Source of the DNA: Erigeron canadensis
Taxonomy: Eukaryota; Streptophyta; Magnoliopsida; Asterales; Asteraceae
DNA length: 64,000 bases
NCBI RefSeq assembly: GCF_010389155.1
Contig: NC_057763.1
Coordinates: 31,788,645 to 31,852,644, forward strand
Direction: 5' to 3'
The notes under the pieces: model-generated
Database searches by the model: none
Seen by the model: the letters and a program-made list of their open reading frames with translations, nothing else
What the model was told of the DNA's origin: nothing
Position numbers and translations under genes: made by a program
In this document: piece after piece, positions 9,975-22,329 of the stretch
How positions within the stretch are numbered: the stretch's first letter is position 1
How the letters are laid out: each line of letters starts with the position of its first letter

Positions 9975-12900
9975 ATGTCATCACCACAAGTTCCAAATCC
10001 CGACAACAATTCAAACACAAAATCAGAAGAAAAATTCAACAAAAAACGACAACGCCGAGTGAGCTTCGCCGAAACCACACTTGTTCGCATTTTTAATCGA
10101 GATGAATATTCCGGATCGCCGGACAAATCTCCACCCGTTTCACCGCCAAGTGATTCCCCTTTTAACCAACCCAACCGGATGTTCTGGAATGATACCGAGA
10201 ATGATAACGATAATGATAATGACGAGGAGAATGATCCGGGTTCGGGTTCGGGTCCGCAGAGTCCGTTTTTACGTCTTGTTGGCTCGTCTCCGTCTTCTGG
10301 TGGAAGTACTGTTGGTTCTGCTACCTCAAATGATGGTATATATATATATATTATAGTTCAAAATATAAATATTTACTTTCTGTTTGAATGACCCTAAAGG
10401 AAATTACACTAGTTAGTATTGTCGGTAGGGCTGCCAGAGAGCCTGCTAAGCTTGGTCTCGGCTCGCGTTGAATCTACATCTAAAAGTAACATTTGATAAC
10501 AAAAAAATAATTTGCATCTTCAGTCTATGTATATACACTTACATATTGCCCTTATAAGCTTGACCCCGACTCAGGTATATTTGAGCTTAAAATAAAAATT
10601 GAAGAGAATGAGCTCAAACTTGAGTTGCTTAGTTAAAGCTCGGCTCTTTATATGCAAGAATATTAGTTAAATGAATGTTGGATGGTATGAAAGTTGTAAG
10701 CTTTTGATAAGCAATGAAGTTTCATTTTGATTACGTTGGGACATCAATACAGTGTAAGAACTGCAGTAGGTAACTATCAGAGGGTACCATTAGAATTAGT
10801 ATTTGGTTTAATTGATATATATATATATATATTTATAGGTTTTAGGTAAAATAAAACAAGTTTTAAAGTAAAACAAATAAAACAATAGATTTCTCTTCAC
10901 TAAAAATCAACGTGTATCATGGAAATCATCGTGCATCAATTGCTTCGTGAATCTTCGTGCATCAATTTAACCATGATCTAATGGTCAAGATCTTGTCCTA
11001 TTTGTTTTACTTTAATACTTGTTTTACAATACCTAACCCCTTTATTTATAATAGTATATCACTTAGATTATAAGTAACTTCGTCTATAATTTCATATTTT
11101 TGAGCTTTTCATGTTATTGTTGTTATTAGAATACGAGCGACTGTGATAAAATCACTGGTCATTTAATCACTATTAGTAGTTTTTGTTGTTTTGGAATTCA
11201 AAAAAGTGGATTAATCACCTTGAATGGCGTCATGATGAAGAACAGTATTTGAACTTAATGGGGGGCAACATAAAAAGCTTAGCTTTGCTTGAAAATCGAT
11301 ATTAGTTGAATGATATTCTCTGCTTCATAAAAGTTGTATTATCCAGTGTAAGTTTTAATACATCTCCAAATCATATTTTATTTGCAGAAGATAATTTTTT
11401 TGGTCCTGTATCAACAAGTTTTATCAGACGAGAGTTACTGGACTCTGAAGTTTCAGAAGGGGATCATGATCAGACTATGGATTCAACAGCCTTTTCTATG
11501 CATTTTCGTAACCTTGCTAGGGCAGAATCAGAAGTCGAATTGAAAACATCAACAGGAGTTAACCTTTCCTTTGATGAGAAAACCCCATCTCACGATTCGA
11601 TTCCAACTAATACAGGAACTTTAATGCAAATGACTGTACCTAAGAACCTCAATAATCAACCTTCTGTTTCTTCTACTAAGTTAAGTTCTGGTTCAGAGTC
11701 CAATGATATGAGTATTGTTGGAGATTACCGTAACATGTACAATTATGGGAAACTATCTCCTACACTGGATGCACTCTTGGCAGAAGCTAGGAAGGATTCA
11801 CATGTGATCATCTCTCCTCGTGTTTCTATACTCAAATCACCAAGGAATGCCGAGGCAACACAAGAAAATGTGTCTAACCTCATGGATTTTAGTTTGGATG
11901 AAGCTAATCATCTACAAGGAATTATTGCTCATGAGATGGTCAATGAAGTGGCTTCCTATAAGCATAATGAGTTTGGTGCGGTCAATGATGGATCAGAAGT
12001 TTCTCCCACTAAGCAGATAGGAGTAGGTATCTCATTTCACGAATCCGATATTGAGATCTCTAAACATGTGTCTCCTAGTTCATCTATTATGGTAAGGACA
12101 CACAATTAGTGAGATATAAAATGCATTTTTTTTTTCTCTTTTCTGTTTATTTATTTGGCATACTTTCTTTTATAAAGATACATTCCAAAATGACTTGTAC
12201 AGTGAGGGGTAAACGTGGCTGGATGATGCATCGCTGCCTCATTTTTGTCTCAGATGTTACATGTTCAGCATTATTTACATATGGGTTCTCTCGAATTGCT
12301 CCATTATTGTCATGCTTCATTTTCCCTAACTTAAGTATGAACTTGCAATTTAAAATGTTAATTTATGTAAACGGGGTATAGGATCCCAATTGAAGTTTTA
12401 ATTTTTGAGATCAGAATGGGATTGCACTTCATATTAGCTTAGCGGTTGTCTGGTTGGTTTCTCATGCAATGCTTACTTTTTCAGACTATTTCTGCATTAC
12501 TAATGTGTTCTGTTTTTTATATTTCTATTTGACGTTTGTAATAGCATATGTGGCAATATCTTAGTAACTTCCTACCTATAAATTGTTTTCACCCTAGAGT
12601 GCATAGCTAAGAACAATAGAAATATAAACGTATTCTAGCTAAGAACAATATTTTAGTAACTTCCTACCTGTAATTCGATTTTCTGCCCCCTCAATGTATT
12701 CTAGTTTATTTCTAAAGTTTTCTTTCATTCTAGGCTACTCCCAGTGCTAATAACAAGGAGACTATCAAAGATGCATTCCAGATGAAGTCAAGTTTGGACT
12801 TCTCAGCTTACAGCCATGGCAATTCCAATCCTAAGTCTAATCCTATTATCGGGATAGAAAATAAATTCCCATCTAAATCTCCACTTATGACTCCTCTTAA

Positions 12901-15900
12901 TAATCATTCAAGTGTTTCTATAAGAGCTGAAAATCCGAAATATGGTTGGAGTGTTCCATTTATGCAGAAAAGCATTTCTAAACTCAATATGCTTGAGGCT
13001 TCTCCCTTTTCTGCGGCCTTGAATGCTAAACTTGAAGATTCAACCTTCAAGATGACTCCTTCAAATACTTTGCTAGTAAAAAACTACAAAGCTTCCCTAC
13101 CCAATTCTCTGAATGGCAAGCGTCAATTATTATCTTCTGATCATATGAAGAGAGGTTTAGCAAGCTCAACAAACATGGATGATATTAGGCGGGGGAAACC
13201 AGTTATCCAGAATTTTGTCAAAGTTGCATCGCCGTTGCTGATACCACCTGAAAGCACAGAGTCTGGGGCAAAGTCGCAAACAGATCTGTTGTCATTGGAA
13301 GATAAAAACAAATTTGGCTCTTCTGAAAATTTTGATTATTGTCCACAGAAAAAGTTAAAGAGTGGAAATGCATCAGAATTCACAAGCAGTTCTTTGAAAA
13401 ATGCAAAACAGTTCCCTCAGCATAATGAGCCGGGTCACTTTGAAGGGTCTGGGGAAATTGCTGATAAGGCTGACGCCATGGACATTGAGAGGATAGAAAA
13501 ATCTACTCTAGTAATGCCCACCGAAGAGGAAATGGTGGATGATAGAGATGTCCATTATTACTCAGAAACGATGGAGAACTCCACAACCCCATTGAAGGCT
13601 GAGAGCCTTGAGAAGTTGCAAACTAACTTTGTGGTGACTGACATTGCCTCGGGAGAGACCAAAAGAGCTTCTATGGTTTTGCATGATAGGACAGATGAAC
13701 AATCTTGTCAAAAGGTCAGTGCACATTATTTTATTTTTGTTTATTTTATCAAGGACTCTCACAGACATTTAAATCTTGAGCAACTTATATGCAACATGCA
13801 CCCTTGCATTCTATCATTCCATGTGGTATTATATGCCTTAAAATCAACTGCCATACACATATTCTACTTTGTGTACAGTTTGAAAGTGGTTAGTTTGTAA
13901 TTTATATATTCTGATGACAACCACATGATATATATTATTTTGAGTTTAATTGGACTCTTGTATGTATATGGTGTTCAGAATTTGCACGATGATCTTTGTC
14001 AAAGTCCATCAAATAAACATCAGCCCAACACACTGCATGATGGCAACGTTCATATCTTGCTTGAGGAAAATGTACTGTCCTCCAATCTTCATCATTCATT
14101 AAATGGAAATGTAGTAAATGAGAGGGCGAGAAAGGCTGAAGACGTCATGGTTGAGACTACTGCTATAACTCAGAGGGGCCCAAATATCTCAAAAGATCAT
14201 GCAAGTTCTGAACTCTCAAGTGAGAACACAGTACCAATGATCGGACACTCTTGTAAAAATCCAATTGAGGTTTGTTTTATTTGTTTAATACTTGCATCGA
14301 ATTTTATGCTTGTGTAAGTGAGGAAACCCACCTTCAATAATGGAAGGATGCTTTGGTCTGAGTTAGTCTTTATTTGTGTTTCTACATGCAGATGATTGCA
14401 ATGCTCTCTAAAGAAACAAAAGAACTTTTACCTCAATCACTTGATAAGCTCAATTTGCATGCAGTATGCCTCTTTATCCTCATATAATCTCTTAATGCTG
14501 AGCTATATATTGATCTTTGTTGATAGACAGTTAGTATATCTGTATATGCAGATTGATCGACTGGCAGGCATTATGGATCAACTTCTAAGGTCAAAAACCT
14601 ATCAGATTCTTTCTGATGAAATTCGATCTCAGGTTATCATTTGATTATCAGATTTGCAACTTAACTTTTACCTGCTCAGACTGAGATTAGATTTTTATAC
14701 ATACAGAAAAGCGTTGATGTCAGTAACTGTATTCCACAAAAAAGGTAACTTCACTGCTGCAGTGTGCTGTTGATTTCCTTGCATGTTCTTAACATTACTA
14801 ATTTTTCTAACAAAAGGAAATTGCAGAGCTGGAGAATTAAAGCTACTCTTGTGCAAATTAGTACACGAGCAGGCAAAGTTGCAGCTTCTGCATGTGAAGC
14901 GAGAGAAGTTACTGGTACTCATATCACTCATGTATCTGGCTTAAATGTCATTTTGCTCCCTTTTTTATTCCATTTAGTGTGTAGAAAAGGAGAAAAATAC
15001 TTGCGAATGGGTTATTGGAGTCTGAAGTGCTATTAAGGTCAACTTTTCTATCACAAAAATCTCCAGATGTTCATTGCGAGTCCTTGTCAGTCAACAAGAA
15101 GGACCTTCAAGAGGTACCTTTTTCACCTTCATCTTACACAGGATATGCTATTACATGTTTGCAAATGTGGCTTTAAAAAGGTAAATTGTCTGCCCCTATA
15201 TATTTTCGAGCGCCACTAGCATCTTAGAACGACCTGAAATTTTCATGTAAACGCTCACAGTACGCAAAATACACTGGACAACTGAAAGTCGGTATCTTAA
15301 CTCTTATAGCCCTGCTGAAATTTGCTGAGTTATTCTGATATTTGATTTTTTAAAATTTAAAATTTCAAATACTAGGGAGAAACTGGTACGTAGTTGTGAA
15401 GTTTCTGGAAACTGTTATATTTGTATTCTCCAAATTTTGACAGTAGTTAGTTGTTTAGAAACAAAGTGCCTAGCTTAATCGTTCCAAATTTGAGTCAATC
15501 TGTATATATTTGTTTCTAAATGTTAGAGTGGTCATCTAGGATGTTAATTTGGAGATTTACTAATATATGAAGAAAAACCCACCCCCAGATTTAAGATTAG
15601 ATAGCACCAATAGGTATGTGCCACATCAACCCTTTTCCCAACCAAGTGACACATCACCACTTATTCACCCTCAGTAGCCAGCTGCTTTCGGTGCTGCCAC
15701 CACCCCAAATTGTTGTTGCTGGAATGTTTTTTCTTATTATAAGACACCGCTTCATCCTTCAGGCACTAGTTTTGTTTACTTAAGTTTATAAAGAATCATG
15801 CTATAGGGTAGTTTGATGTGCAATACATACTATCTAATCCATTGTGACAGTTTTGCTCTTCTGGCTGAAACGTGTTTTACTTTACATGCTGCTGCATCTT

Positions 15901-17996
15901 TTTCTTTTTATTTCATGTATTTTGCATTAAGCAAACTTATATATAACTATAAACTGCAAGCTTGTGAAAGAGGAAAAACAAGCTTGGTTTTGCTTACTCT
16001 ATGTGTGGCCTCTACAGAGTCAACTTGACAATGACAAAGTGATTTCATTGAGAAAGACATTAGATCATATCGATACACGGATTGCAAACTTGACCGAATC
16101 TCTTCACAAGTCATGTAAGATGAAAGGAGAACCCAGCGTCAGCGACACTATTGCATATGTTAATGATTATGTTACGAAGCGAGGGCGTTGCCAGATCCTA
16201 CGCAAAGATATGCAGGTTATAAGTTTACTTAAGTTACTAGTGGCATGATATTATGTTAGGTGATGCTGTTTAATAAATAATTCTTTGTTGATTCCACCTC
16301 CCGACTTCCAGCTTTGGACTGTAGACCATCTCGAGAGTATGGATGGTTGCCGCTGTGTTGTTCTCAATTACCTTGACCTAATGACTCAAAGGTTCTTTGT
16401 GAAAACTTGTTTTTTTTACCTTTAACTCTTGAATTGCAATTTATTTGTTTAATTTAATTTATGGAATTTACAGGTTAACTGTCAATGCTGGTCTAGCCCC
16501 AAGCATTTCCATTTTGCATGAATTAAATAACGTAAAAATCAGCATGGTAAAAGAGTTATACACACACACACACATATATATATATATATCAACAAGATCA
16601 TATAGTTCTCCTTGTTCATATATGATATACCTGCATAATCTACATTCTTTTCATGTAGCTTTTCAAAGATATGGATGCTTGCACTGCATTTGGATTTGTC
16701 TTCAATGGCGGGATAAAACAGAAGCATATCGGTGCTGCAATTCTGGCACAAGAAACTCAAGTGAGTATGCTGATGATGCCAGAATATGGGCATATACATA
16801 ATAACCAACATATAATCAACAAACAAATTAAAACACTTTCATTATCCAGCTATTACATGAACCAAATCTTTTGAGTCTTTGGGTTCTCATGCTTTATAAC
16901 AATGATTATTGATTAGCATGAAACTGATACTTTAGCTATCTTTAAGTGTTATGTAGTCTAAGTTATGAACAAGTTTTTCTTGTTTGGCAACAAGCTCAAA
17001 CATAAGCATTTGGTTTGATTATGTTTCTGCAGGCAACTAGTTCTCTTTTCGGCAATCTGTTAGATGTGTTGGCGGAGATACAACAAGCAAGAATAGATCT
17101 AAAAAACCTGATTTCCACAAGATTTTACACACCCATAGGTAATGCATAGTTTCCACATATATGTTCTATCTTCAATGGGAAGCAGATAAAATCAAGAAGT
17201 ATATAGCTTTTAGAAAAGGTTCAATTGGGTAAAAGTAATCTTTTTCCAATGTTTACAACCTTCTAAATTGTTTTATAAAGTTGGTAATTTGTATTAGCTG
17301 TATTAATGTAGTTTTTGTTATCATACTACGCATTAATCATCTGCAAAAAGTTTACTAAAATCTTTACTAGGTTACCTAACCTGACCCATTGAGACCCGTT
17401 TTCTAGCCGGTCAGTTATGCCATGTTTAAAGTTACCATTAATCAGCTCTAATTTCCATAAGATTATATATTCGTTGGTCCCGCTTCATTTTTATTTATAT
17501 TTACTATCTAGTTGTCAGCAATTTTCTCTGTAGACCACATTAGTATTAAATTCCAATTTTGTTAAATTTTCTTTTTGCAGCTAAACAACTTGACCTGGAG
17601 CTCTGTTTCTTTGATTTAAGATGCCACAAGAGGGCAACTGTGACTTTGGACGTTTCCTGCTTGGGAAGGTGTATCCCTTTATATATATATATATATAATA
17701 TTTGTTTGTCAGTAGAGTTGATGCTTAGTATTCATCTGTGTAAAGTATGCTGGTTGAGCCAATTACATTTCTTGCATTATCCATTGTCTGACCATGGCTA
17801 GTTAATATTCTACAGGGGTATTTATCCATCAGAAGCTGTTCCGTATCATATTGACATTCCAACTGAGGAGCCACAAAGTTCTTTGTCACTCTCAGCTGGG
17901 TTTGCATTAGCGTTTAAAGATATTGAACTGGGATTTTTTAGAATTCAGCGATTATGTACATACATTTCCAGTATAACCAGCCCACAAATCAGGTAG
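9975..17996 (+). CDS. KNL1: KNL1/SPC7-type outer kinetochore protein, 16 exons
   Basis: Kinetochore scaffold that links microtubule attachment with the spindle checkpoint. Exons by GT-AG sites: 9975-10335, 11388-12091, 12734-13714, 13979-14269, 14392-14463, 14552-14632, 14707-14744, 14827-14914, 14985-15113, 16018-16215, 16312-16391, 16474-16546, 16659-16760, 17033-17138, 17581-17668, 17816-17996. They sum to 3573 nt (1190 codons plus stop) with consistent phases. Residues 28-31 are RVSF, the PP1-docking motif in a basic context. TMDSTAFSMH near 150-159 is a MELT-like candidate. The middle is low-complexity and poorly structured. From about residue 780 comes a helical coiled-coil stretch (CKLVHEQAKLQLLHVKREK), then the conserved Spc7 C-terminal region with a likely RWD fold from about 980. 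For exon 8, the acceptor at 14826 keeps the coiled coil; an alternative site six bases earlier gives unrelated sequence. Intron 1 holds a MITE. Confidence 0.9.
10820..11050. mobile_element. MITE in KNL1 intron 1
   Basis: Left end TAGGTAAAATAAAACAAG and right end CTTGTTTTACAATACCTA form inverted termini. A second copy of the same element lies at about 40104-40290. It is next to a (TA)n tract at 10815-10832. Confidence 0.65.
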
Positions 17997-18623
17997 ATGT
18001 GTATAAACCCAAAACTTGTGTCTCATGTTTAACAATCATTTCGCCATAAGAGATTATTTTCTGTTGAGTAATTCAAGAAAAATCTTTGCTTTTTTCTTGA
18101 TGAAACATTAGTCCAGCTATGCATTCTCATTTGATTATTTGTGTGAACATGCTTCATGAAATATTAGATCTCTTTGGTAAAAGAATTCAAAATTAGAACA
18201 TATAATGAACAATAGTACAAGTTTATTATAGGAGTAACATATAAGATAATAGAGGGAAACTGTTTTTGACTTTTGGTCAATGGGGGGTTGGATACTAAAT
18301 AGTCATACATACCTGTATAGATCTGCCTTGGTACGATAATGAAAAATGCTAAACAAAATCGAAAATATTTTGTTTCATTTATGTGTTTCATTTTCCAAAG
18401 TCTTCCCATCTAACAAGTTATAGATATGTACACACTTGATATATCTCATTGACTCATTTTTTGTGGTGAGAATCATCTCCACATATGTTATAGTTGACCA
18501 CTTGGAAAGGAAAGAACTAAGCCTACTACGTAACAATGTTCTCATTTAATTGCCCTCTATATATACATACATATTATTATTATTATTATATATATATACA
18601 CACACACATATAGATATATATTC
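17997..18623. promoter_or_regulatory. KNL1 3' end and promoter of the first RLP gene
   Basis: Only 627 bp separate the KNL1 stop from the RLP start, both on the plus strand. A TATA-like TCTATATATACATAC lies near 18556, about 65 bp before the start codon, followed by TTA and CA microsatellite sequence. Confidence 0.5.
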
Positions 18624-21600
18624 ATGTCCAGCATCATGGTAAAATACATGCTTGTGTTAATGCTAATGCTATTACTATATATTCTTCAATCTTCCTTGGC
18701 CACTAAGTATACTTCGATAAGCCATGTTGATGAGTGCTCTATGTTATTTCAGTTTAAAAATACCATGTCTTTAAATAAGTCGGTATCCTTTGATCCTCGT
18801 GCTTATACGAAGGTCGCTTCATGGTCAAATGATACACGCGATTGTTGTTTATGGGAAGGGGTCGAGTGCAGTAGTAGTTCAGGTCATGTAATCGGGCTCG
18901 ACTTGAGCAGCAGCTTTCTCTATGGCCCACTTCATCCAAACAGCAGTCTCTTTGACCTCATTTACCTTCGTAGTCTCAACCTTGCAGATAATGATTTCCA
19001 TTTCTCTCAAATTCCATCTGGAATAGGACATTTATCGCGGTTAGCAAATTTGAACCTGTCTTATTCAGTTTTCAGTGGCCAGGTCCCAAGAGAAATGTCA
19101 AATCTGAGTCTATTAGTTTCCTTGGATTTAACAGGATCCGGTCTAAAGCTGCAAGGTCTTGGCTTTAAAAATCTGGTTCAAAACTCCATTGAGACTCTGA
19201 AGGAACTCCTCCTTTCAGAGGTCAACATAGATTCTGAAATACCTCTTATCTTGGCCAATTCATCTTCATTGAAATCACTGGTTCTTAGAGATTGTGGGCT
19301 TATTGGTAAATTCCCACTAACTATATTCAACCTTCCAACGCTCCAAGTTTTAGACGTGCAAGGTAACAATCACCTTAACGGTTATTTTATCGAGTTTAAT
19401 GGTAACAGTCAACTTAAGCAACTGATTGTTGCCAATACGAATTTTCAAGGTGATGTACCAGCTTCTATCGGGAACCTTACACATCTGAACTGGTTGAATT
19501 TAAGTAACTGTGCTTTCAGCGGGCCTTTTCCGCAATCATTAAGCAACCTGACACAGCTTACAGTTCTAGATCTAAGTAGTAATTTCTTTTCGGGGCGTAT
19601 CCCCTCTTTGGAAAGCTTATCAAAACTCACTTATTTAAAACTTTCTTTCAGTATTAACGCAAGCAACCAGTGTGACTTGCTTGTTATGTTTCCAAATCTC
19701 TCTTATTTGGACCTTGGTGGCAATAATTTAAATTGTGAGATACCATCATTTATTGGGAATCAATCGAAACTTAGAGAACTCCACCTTGGTGCTAATGGCA
19801 TGATCGGTCAAATACCATCTTCGATCATGAATCTGACACAGCTTACGGTCCTGGATCTTTATCGTAATAAGTTTACCGGTCACCTTCCTTCTTTAGAAAG
19901 CCTTCATGACCTCACATATTTGTCTCTCTCCGAAAGTAATTTCGATAGATGGAAGTTGCCAGATTGGTTTGGAAAGCTGAATAAGATTGCTCTTTTGGAT
20001 CTTCTTGGTGTCAACCTGTATGGTGAGATTCCAACATCTTTTTTTAATATGAGCCAACTTAGGATGTTAGACCTTTCCAACAATCAGTTGACAGGCCAAG
20101 TTCCAAGCTCATTGATAAATCTCCAAGATCTCGACACATTATTTTTGAATGATAACAATATTGGTGGCACTTTGGAGGTTGATACTTTCCTTTCTCTCAA
20201 GAAACTCAAATATCTCTACATAGGTTGGAACAAAATCACACTTTCCGTCATCAATAACCTCACGAATCACAAGACTCTGCCACAGTTCTTAGTCTTGCGG
20301 TTGGAATCCTGTAACTTGAAAGTCTTTCCTGACTTTATACGGTTTCAACATCAGTTGAATCATTTGTATCTTGATAACAATAAAATCGATGGCCTAGTAC
20401 CGGGGTGGATGTGGAACATTAGCAAGGAAACACTGAGTGAACTTTCGCTCACACAAAATCTTCTAAAGGGTTTTGAGCAGCATTCACCGGTTTCTCCTTG
20501 GGTTAGTCTACAGATATTGGATCTAAGTCATAACATGCTACATGGATCGATCCCATTGCCACCTCCAGGCACTAGGAACTTTTTTGTCTCGAACAATCAG
20601 TTTACCGGAGAAATTGCACCATCCTTATGCAATGTTCAATCTCTTCAGCTACTTGATTTATCATTTAACAACATTACCGGCTCCATTCCTCCATGCTTAG
20701 GAAAATTGAGCAACTCGTTGTCGGTGTTAAATCTTAGAAACAACAATTTACAGGGAACCATTCCCAACACATTTACCAATGAATGCAAGCTTCAGATGAT
20801 TAGTTTAAGTAAAAACAAGTTGAAGGGTGGTGTACCTAGATCGCTGGAAAGTTGTGACTCACTCGAGCTCCTAGATCTTGGAAATAACTATTTGGAGGAC
20901 GTATTTCCGTTTTGGCTGGGTGCAATTTCAGGGCTGCAGGTTCTCGTTCTTAGGTCCAACAAGTTCCATGGTGTTGTAAGGGCTTCAAGCAAGACCGGCT
21001 ATAGCTTCACAAAGTTACGGATCATTGATCTATCATACAATTCGTTTTCTGGCAATTTGCCACAACAATACTTCCAAGAATGGTCAGCAATGAAAGAGAC
21101 ACAAGCAACTGCAGGTTATATGGAAACAGAAATTTCTACTGTTGAGGTGTCAAACAACGAGCAGGTCGTTTATACCTGGGGTGGGAATTATTCATACTCA
21201 ATGATTATGATTAACAAGGGTGTAAGTTTGGAGTATGAGAAGATACCAATCTTTGTAGCAATTGATCTCTCGAGTAACAAGTTTGAAGGGAACATCTCAG
21301 AGTCCATCAAAGACCTTATCGGTTTGCGATTTCTTAACCTTTCAAATAATCAACTTTCTGGAGCCATCCCACCGTTCATTGGAAAGCTGACAAATCTTGA
21401 GTCGTTGGATTTATCTATCAACAAGCTATCTGGAATGATACCTCAAGAGTTGGTACAACTGAATTTCCTTCAGGTCTTTGATGTCTCTTACAACAACCTC
21501 AGTGGACGTATACCGCAAGGTCCACAGTTCAATACCTTTGAAAGCAATTCGTATGTTGGGAATTTAGCATTATGTGGATACCCTTTATCCAGGAAATGTG

Positions 21601-21788
21601 TAACGTTAGAAGTATCGGATCCTTCAACAGTTCCAGTTGATGAAGGTACCGAGCCTGACTTCCCAAGCGGAGTTGATTGGGTTGTCATACTTGTTGGGGT
21701 TGGAACTGGCCTAGTGATCGGGCTGGTTTTTGGTAACCATCTAACAGTACGAGGTTACAAGTGGTTCCTTGCGAGGTTACAAGTGTAG
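18624..21788 (+). CDS. Receptor-like protein (Cf-9/Hcr9 type), intact
   Basis: A single-exon 1054-residue protein for the plasma membrane. In order: signal peptide (about 1-27), LRR N-cap with C38, CC at 74-75, W77 and C82, then about 28-30 plant-type extracellular LRRs (LxxLxLxxNxxxGxIP). These are interrupted near residues 810-880 by an island domain, and the protein ends with an acidic juxtamembrane part (EGTEPDFP), a transmembrane helix from about 1019 and a short basic tail, without a kinase. The island has Y856 x8 KG (865-866), the Yx8KG motif seen in immune RLPs. The transmembrane helix has GVGTGLVIG (GxxxG), the feature linked to SOBIR1 pairing. Such proteins sense pathogen or damage signals with SOBIR1/BAK1. 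The ligand cannot be read from sequence. Start choice: the first ATG gives a strong signal peptide; M5 is also possible. Confidence 0.92.
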   Translation: MSSIMVKYMLVLMLMLLLYILQSSLATKYTSISHVDECSMLFQFKNTMSLNKSVSFDPRAYTKVASWSNDTRDCCLWEGVECSSSSGHVIGLDLSSSFLYGPLHPNSSLFDLIYLRSLNLADNDFHFSQIPSGIGHLSRLANLNLSYSVFSGQVPREMSNLSLLVSLDLTGSGLKLQGLGFKNLVQNSIETLKELLLSEVNIDSEIPLILANSSSLKSLVLRDCGLIGKFPLTIFNLPTLQVLDVQGNNHLNGYFIEFNGNSQLKQLIVANTNFQGDVPASIGNLTHLNWLNLSNCAFSGPFPQSLSNLTQLTVLDLSSNFFSGRIPSLESLSKLTYLKLSFSINASNQCDLLVMFPNLSYLDLGGNNLNCEIPSFIGNQSKLRELHLGANGMIGQIPSSIMNLTQLTVLDLYRNKFTGHLPSLESLHDLTYLSLSESNFDRWKLPDWFGKLNKIALLDLLGVNLYGEIPTSFFNMSQLRMLDLSNNQLTGQVPSSLINLQDLDTLFLNDNNIGGTLEVDTFLSLKKLKYLYIGWNKITLSVINNLTNHKTLPQFLVLRLESCNLKVFPDFIRFQHQLNHLYLDNNKIDGLVPGWMWNISKETLSELSLTQNLLKGFEQHSPVSPWVSLQILDLSHNMLHGSIPLPPPGTRNFFVSNNQFTGEIAPSLCNVQSLQLLDLSFNNITGSIPPCLGKLSNSLSVLNLRNNNLQGTIPNTFTNECKLQMISLSKNKLKGGVPRSLESCDSLELLDLGNNYLEDVFPFWLGAISGLQVLVLRSNKFHGVVRASSKTGYSFTKLRIIDLSYNSFSGNLPQQYFQEWSAMKETQATAGYMETEISTVEVSNNEQVVYTWGGNYSYSMIMINKGVSLEYEKIPIFVAIDLSSNKFEGNISESIKDLIGLRFLNLSNNQLSGAIPPFIGKLTNLESLDLSINKLSGMIPQELVQLNFLQVFDVSYNNLSGRIPQGPQFNTFESNSYVGNLALCGYPLSRKCVTLEVSDPSTVPVDEGTEPDFPSGVDWVVILVGVGTGLVIGLVFGNHLTVRGYKWFLARLQV

Positions 21789-22240
21789 AGTATAAATGTT
21801 TGGAGTTAGCAATTGAGCTCCAAGAAAGAAAAGAGTTGATAGCGGAGTTGTTAAAACCGGCCAAAATGACCGAGGGATACCAAGTCCATTTTGCACTTTG
21901 GACACACACCCTTTGTTATCCATCGCAAATAGTGGAAGCTTTTATTATTTATTTAGATTTTTCTTTTACTTTATAATATATATATATATATCGAAAATAT
22001 ATCTTTTACCTCTCCTCCCTGTCTCCATTCTAATTGATTCGCTTCTTCCTTCGCGCAAGCCTTTGCTTCGCCCCTTGTTGTGTTGCATTTTCTGCTCCTC
22101 CGCTTCAGTCTGCCTTCTTCGGATAGCCGGGGTCCGACGTTGATTTCCGATTTCAATGTCAGCTCCAGGTTTTGGGCGGCCCATCTGGTTAGTTCAGCTA
22201 TCACTGCTGGAAGCCCCCTGATATATATATATATATATAT
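21789..22240. other. RLP 3' flank
   Basis: The 3' untranslated region, a CT-rich stretch and two TA microsatellites (about 21975-21992 and 22221-22240). No gene seen. Confidence 0.4.
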
Positions 22241-22329
22241 GGGAAAGATAAAATGAGTCCACCTAAAATAGTCCATGTAACTTACACACGTGTAAGTTAA
22301 CTCCGACCACCACCATGATCATCTCCGAC

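Noticed and set aside
12109..12381. 90-codon frame inside KNL1
   Set aside because: Lies in intron 2 between well-supported splice sites and is hydrophobic AT-rich noise.
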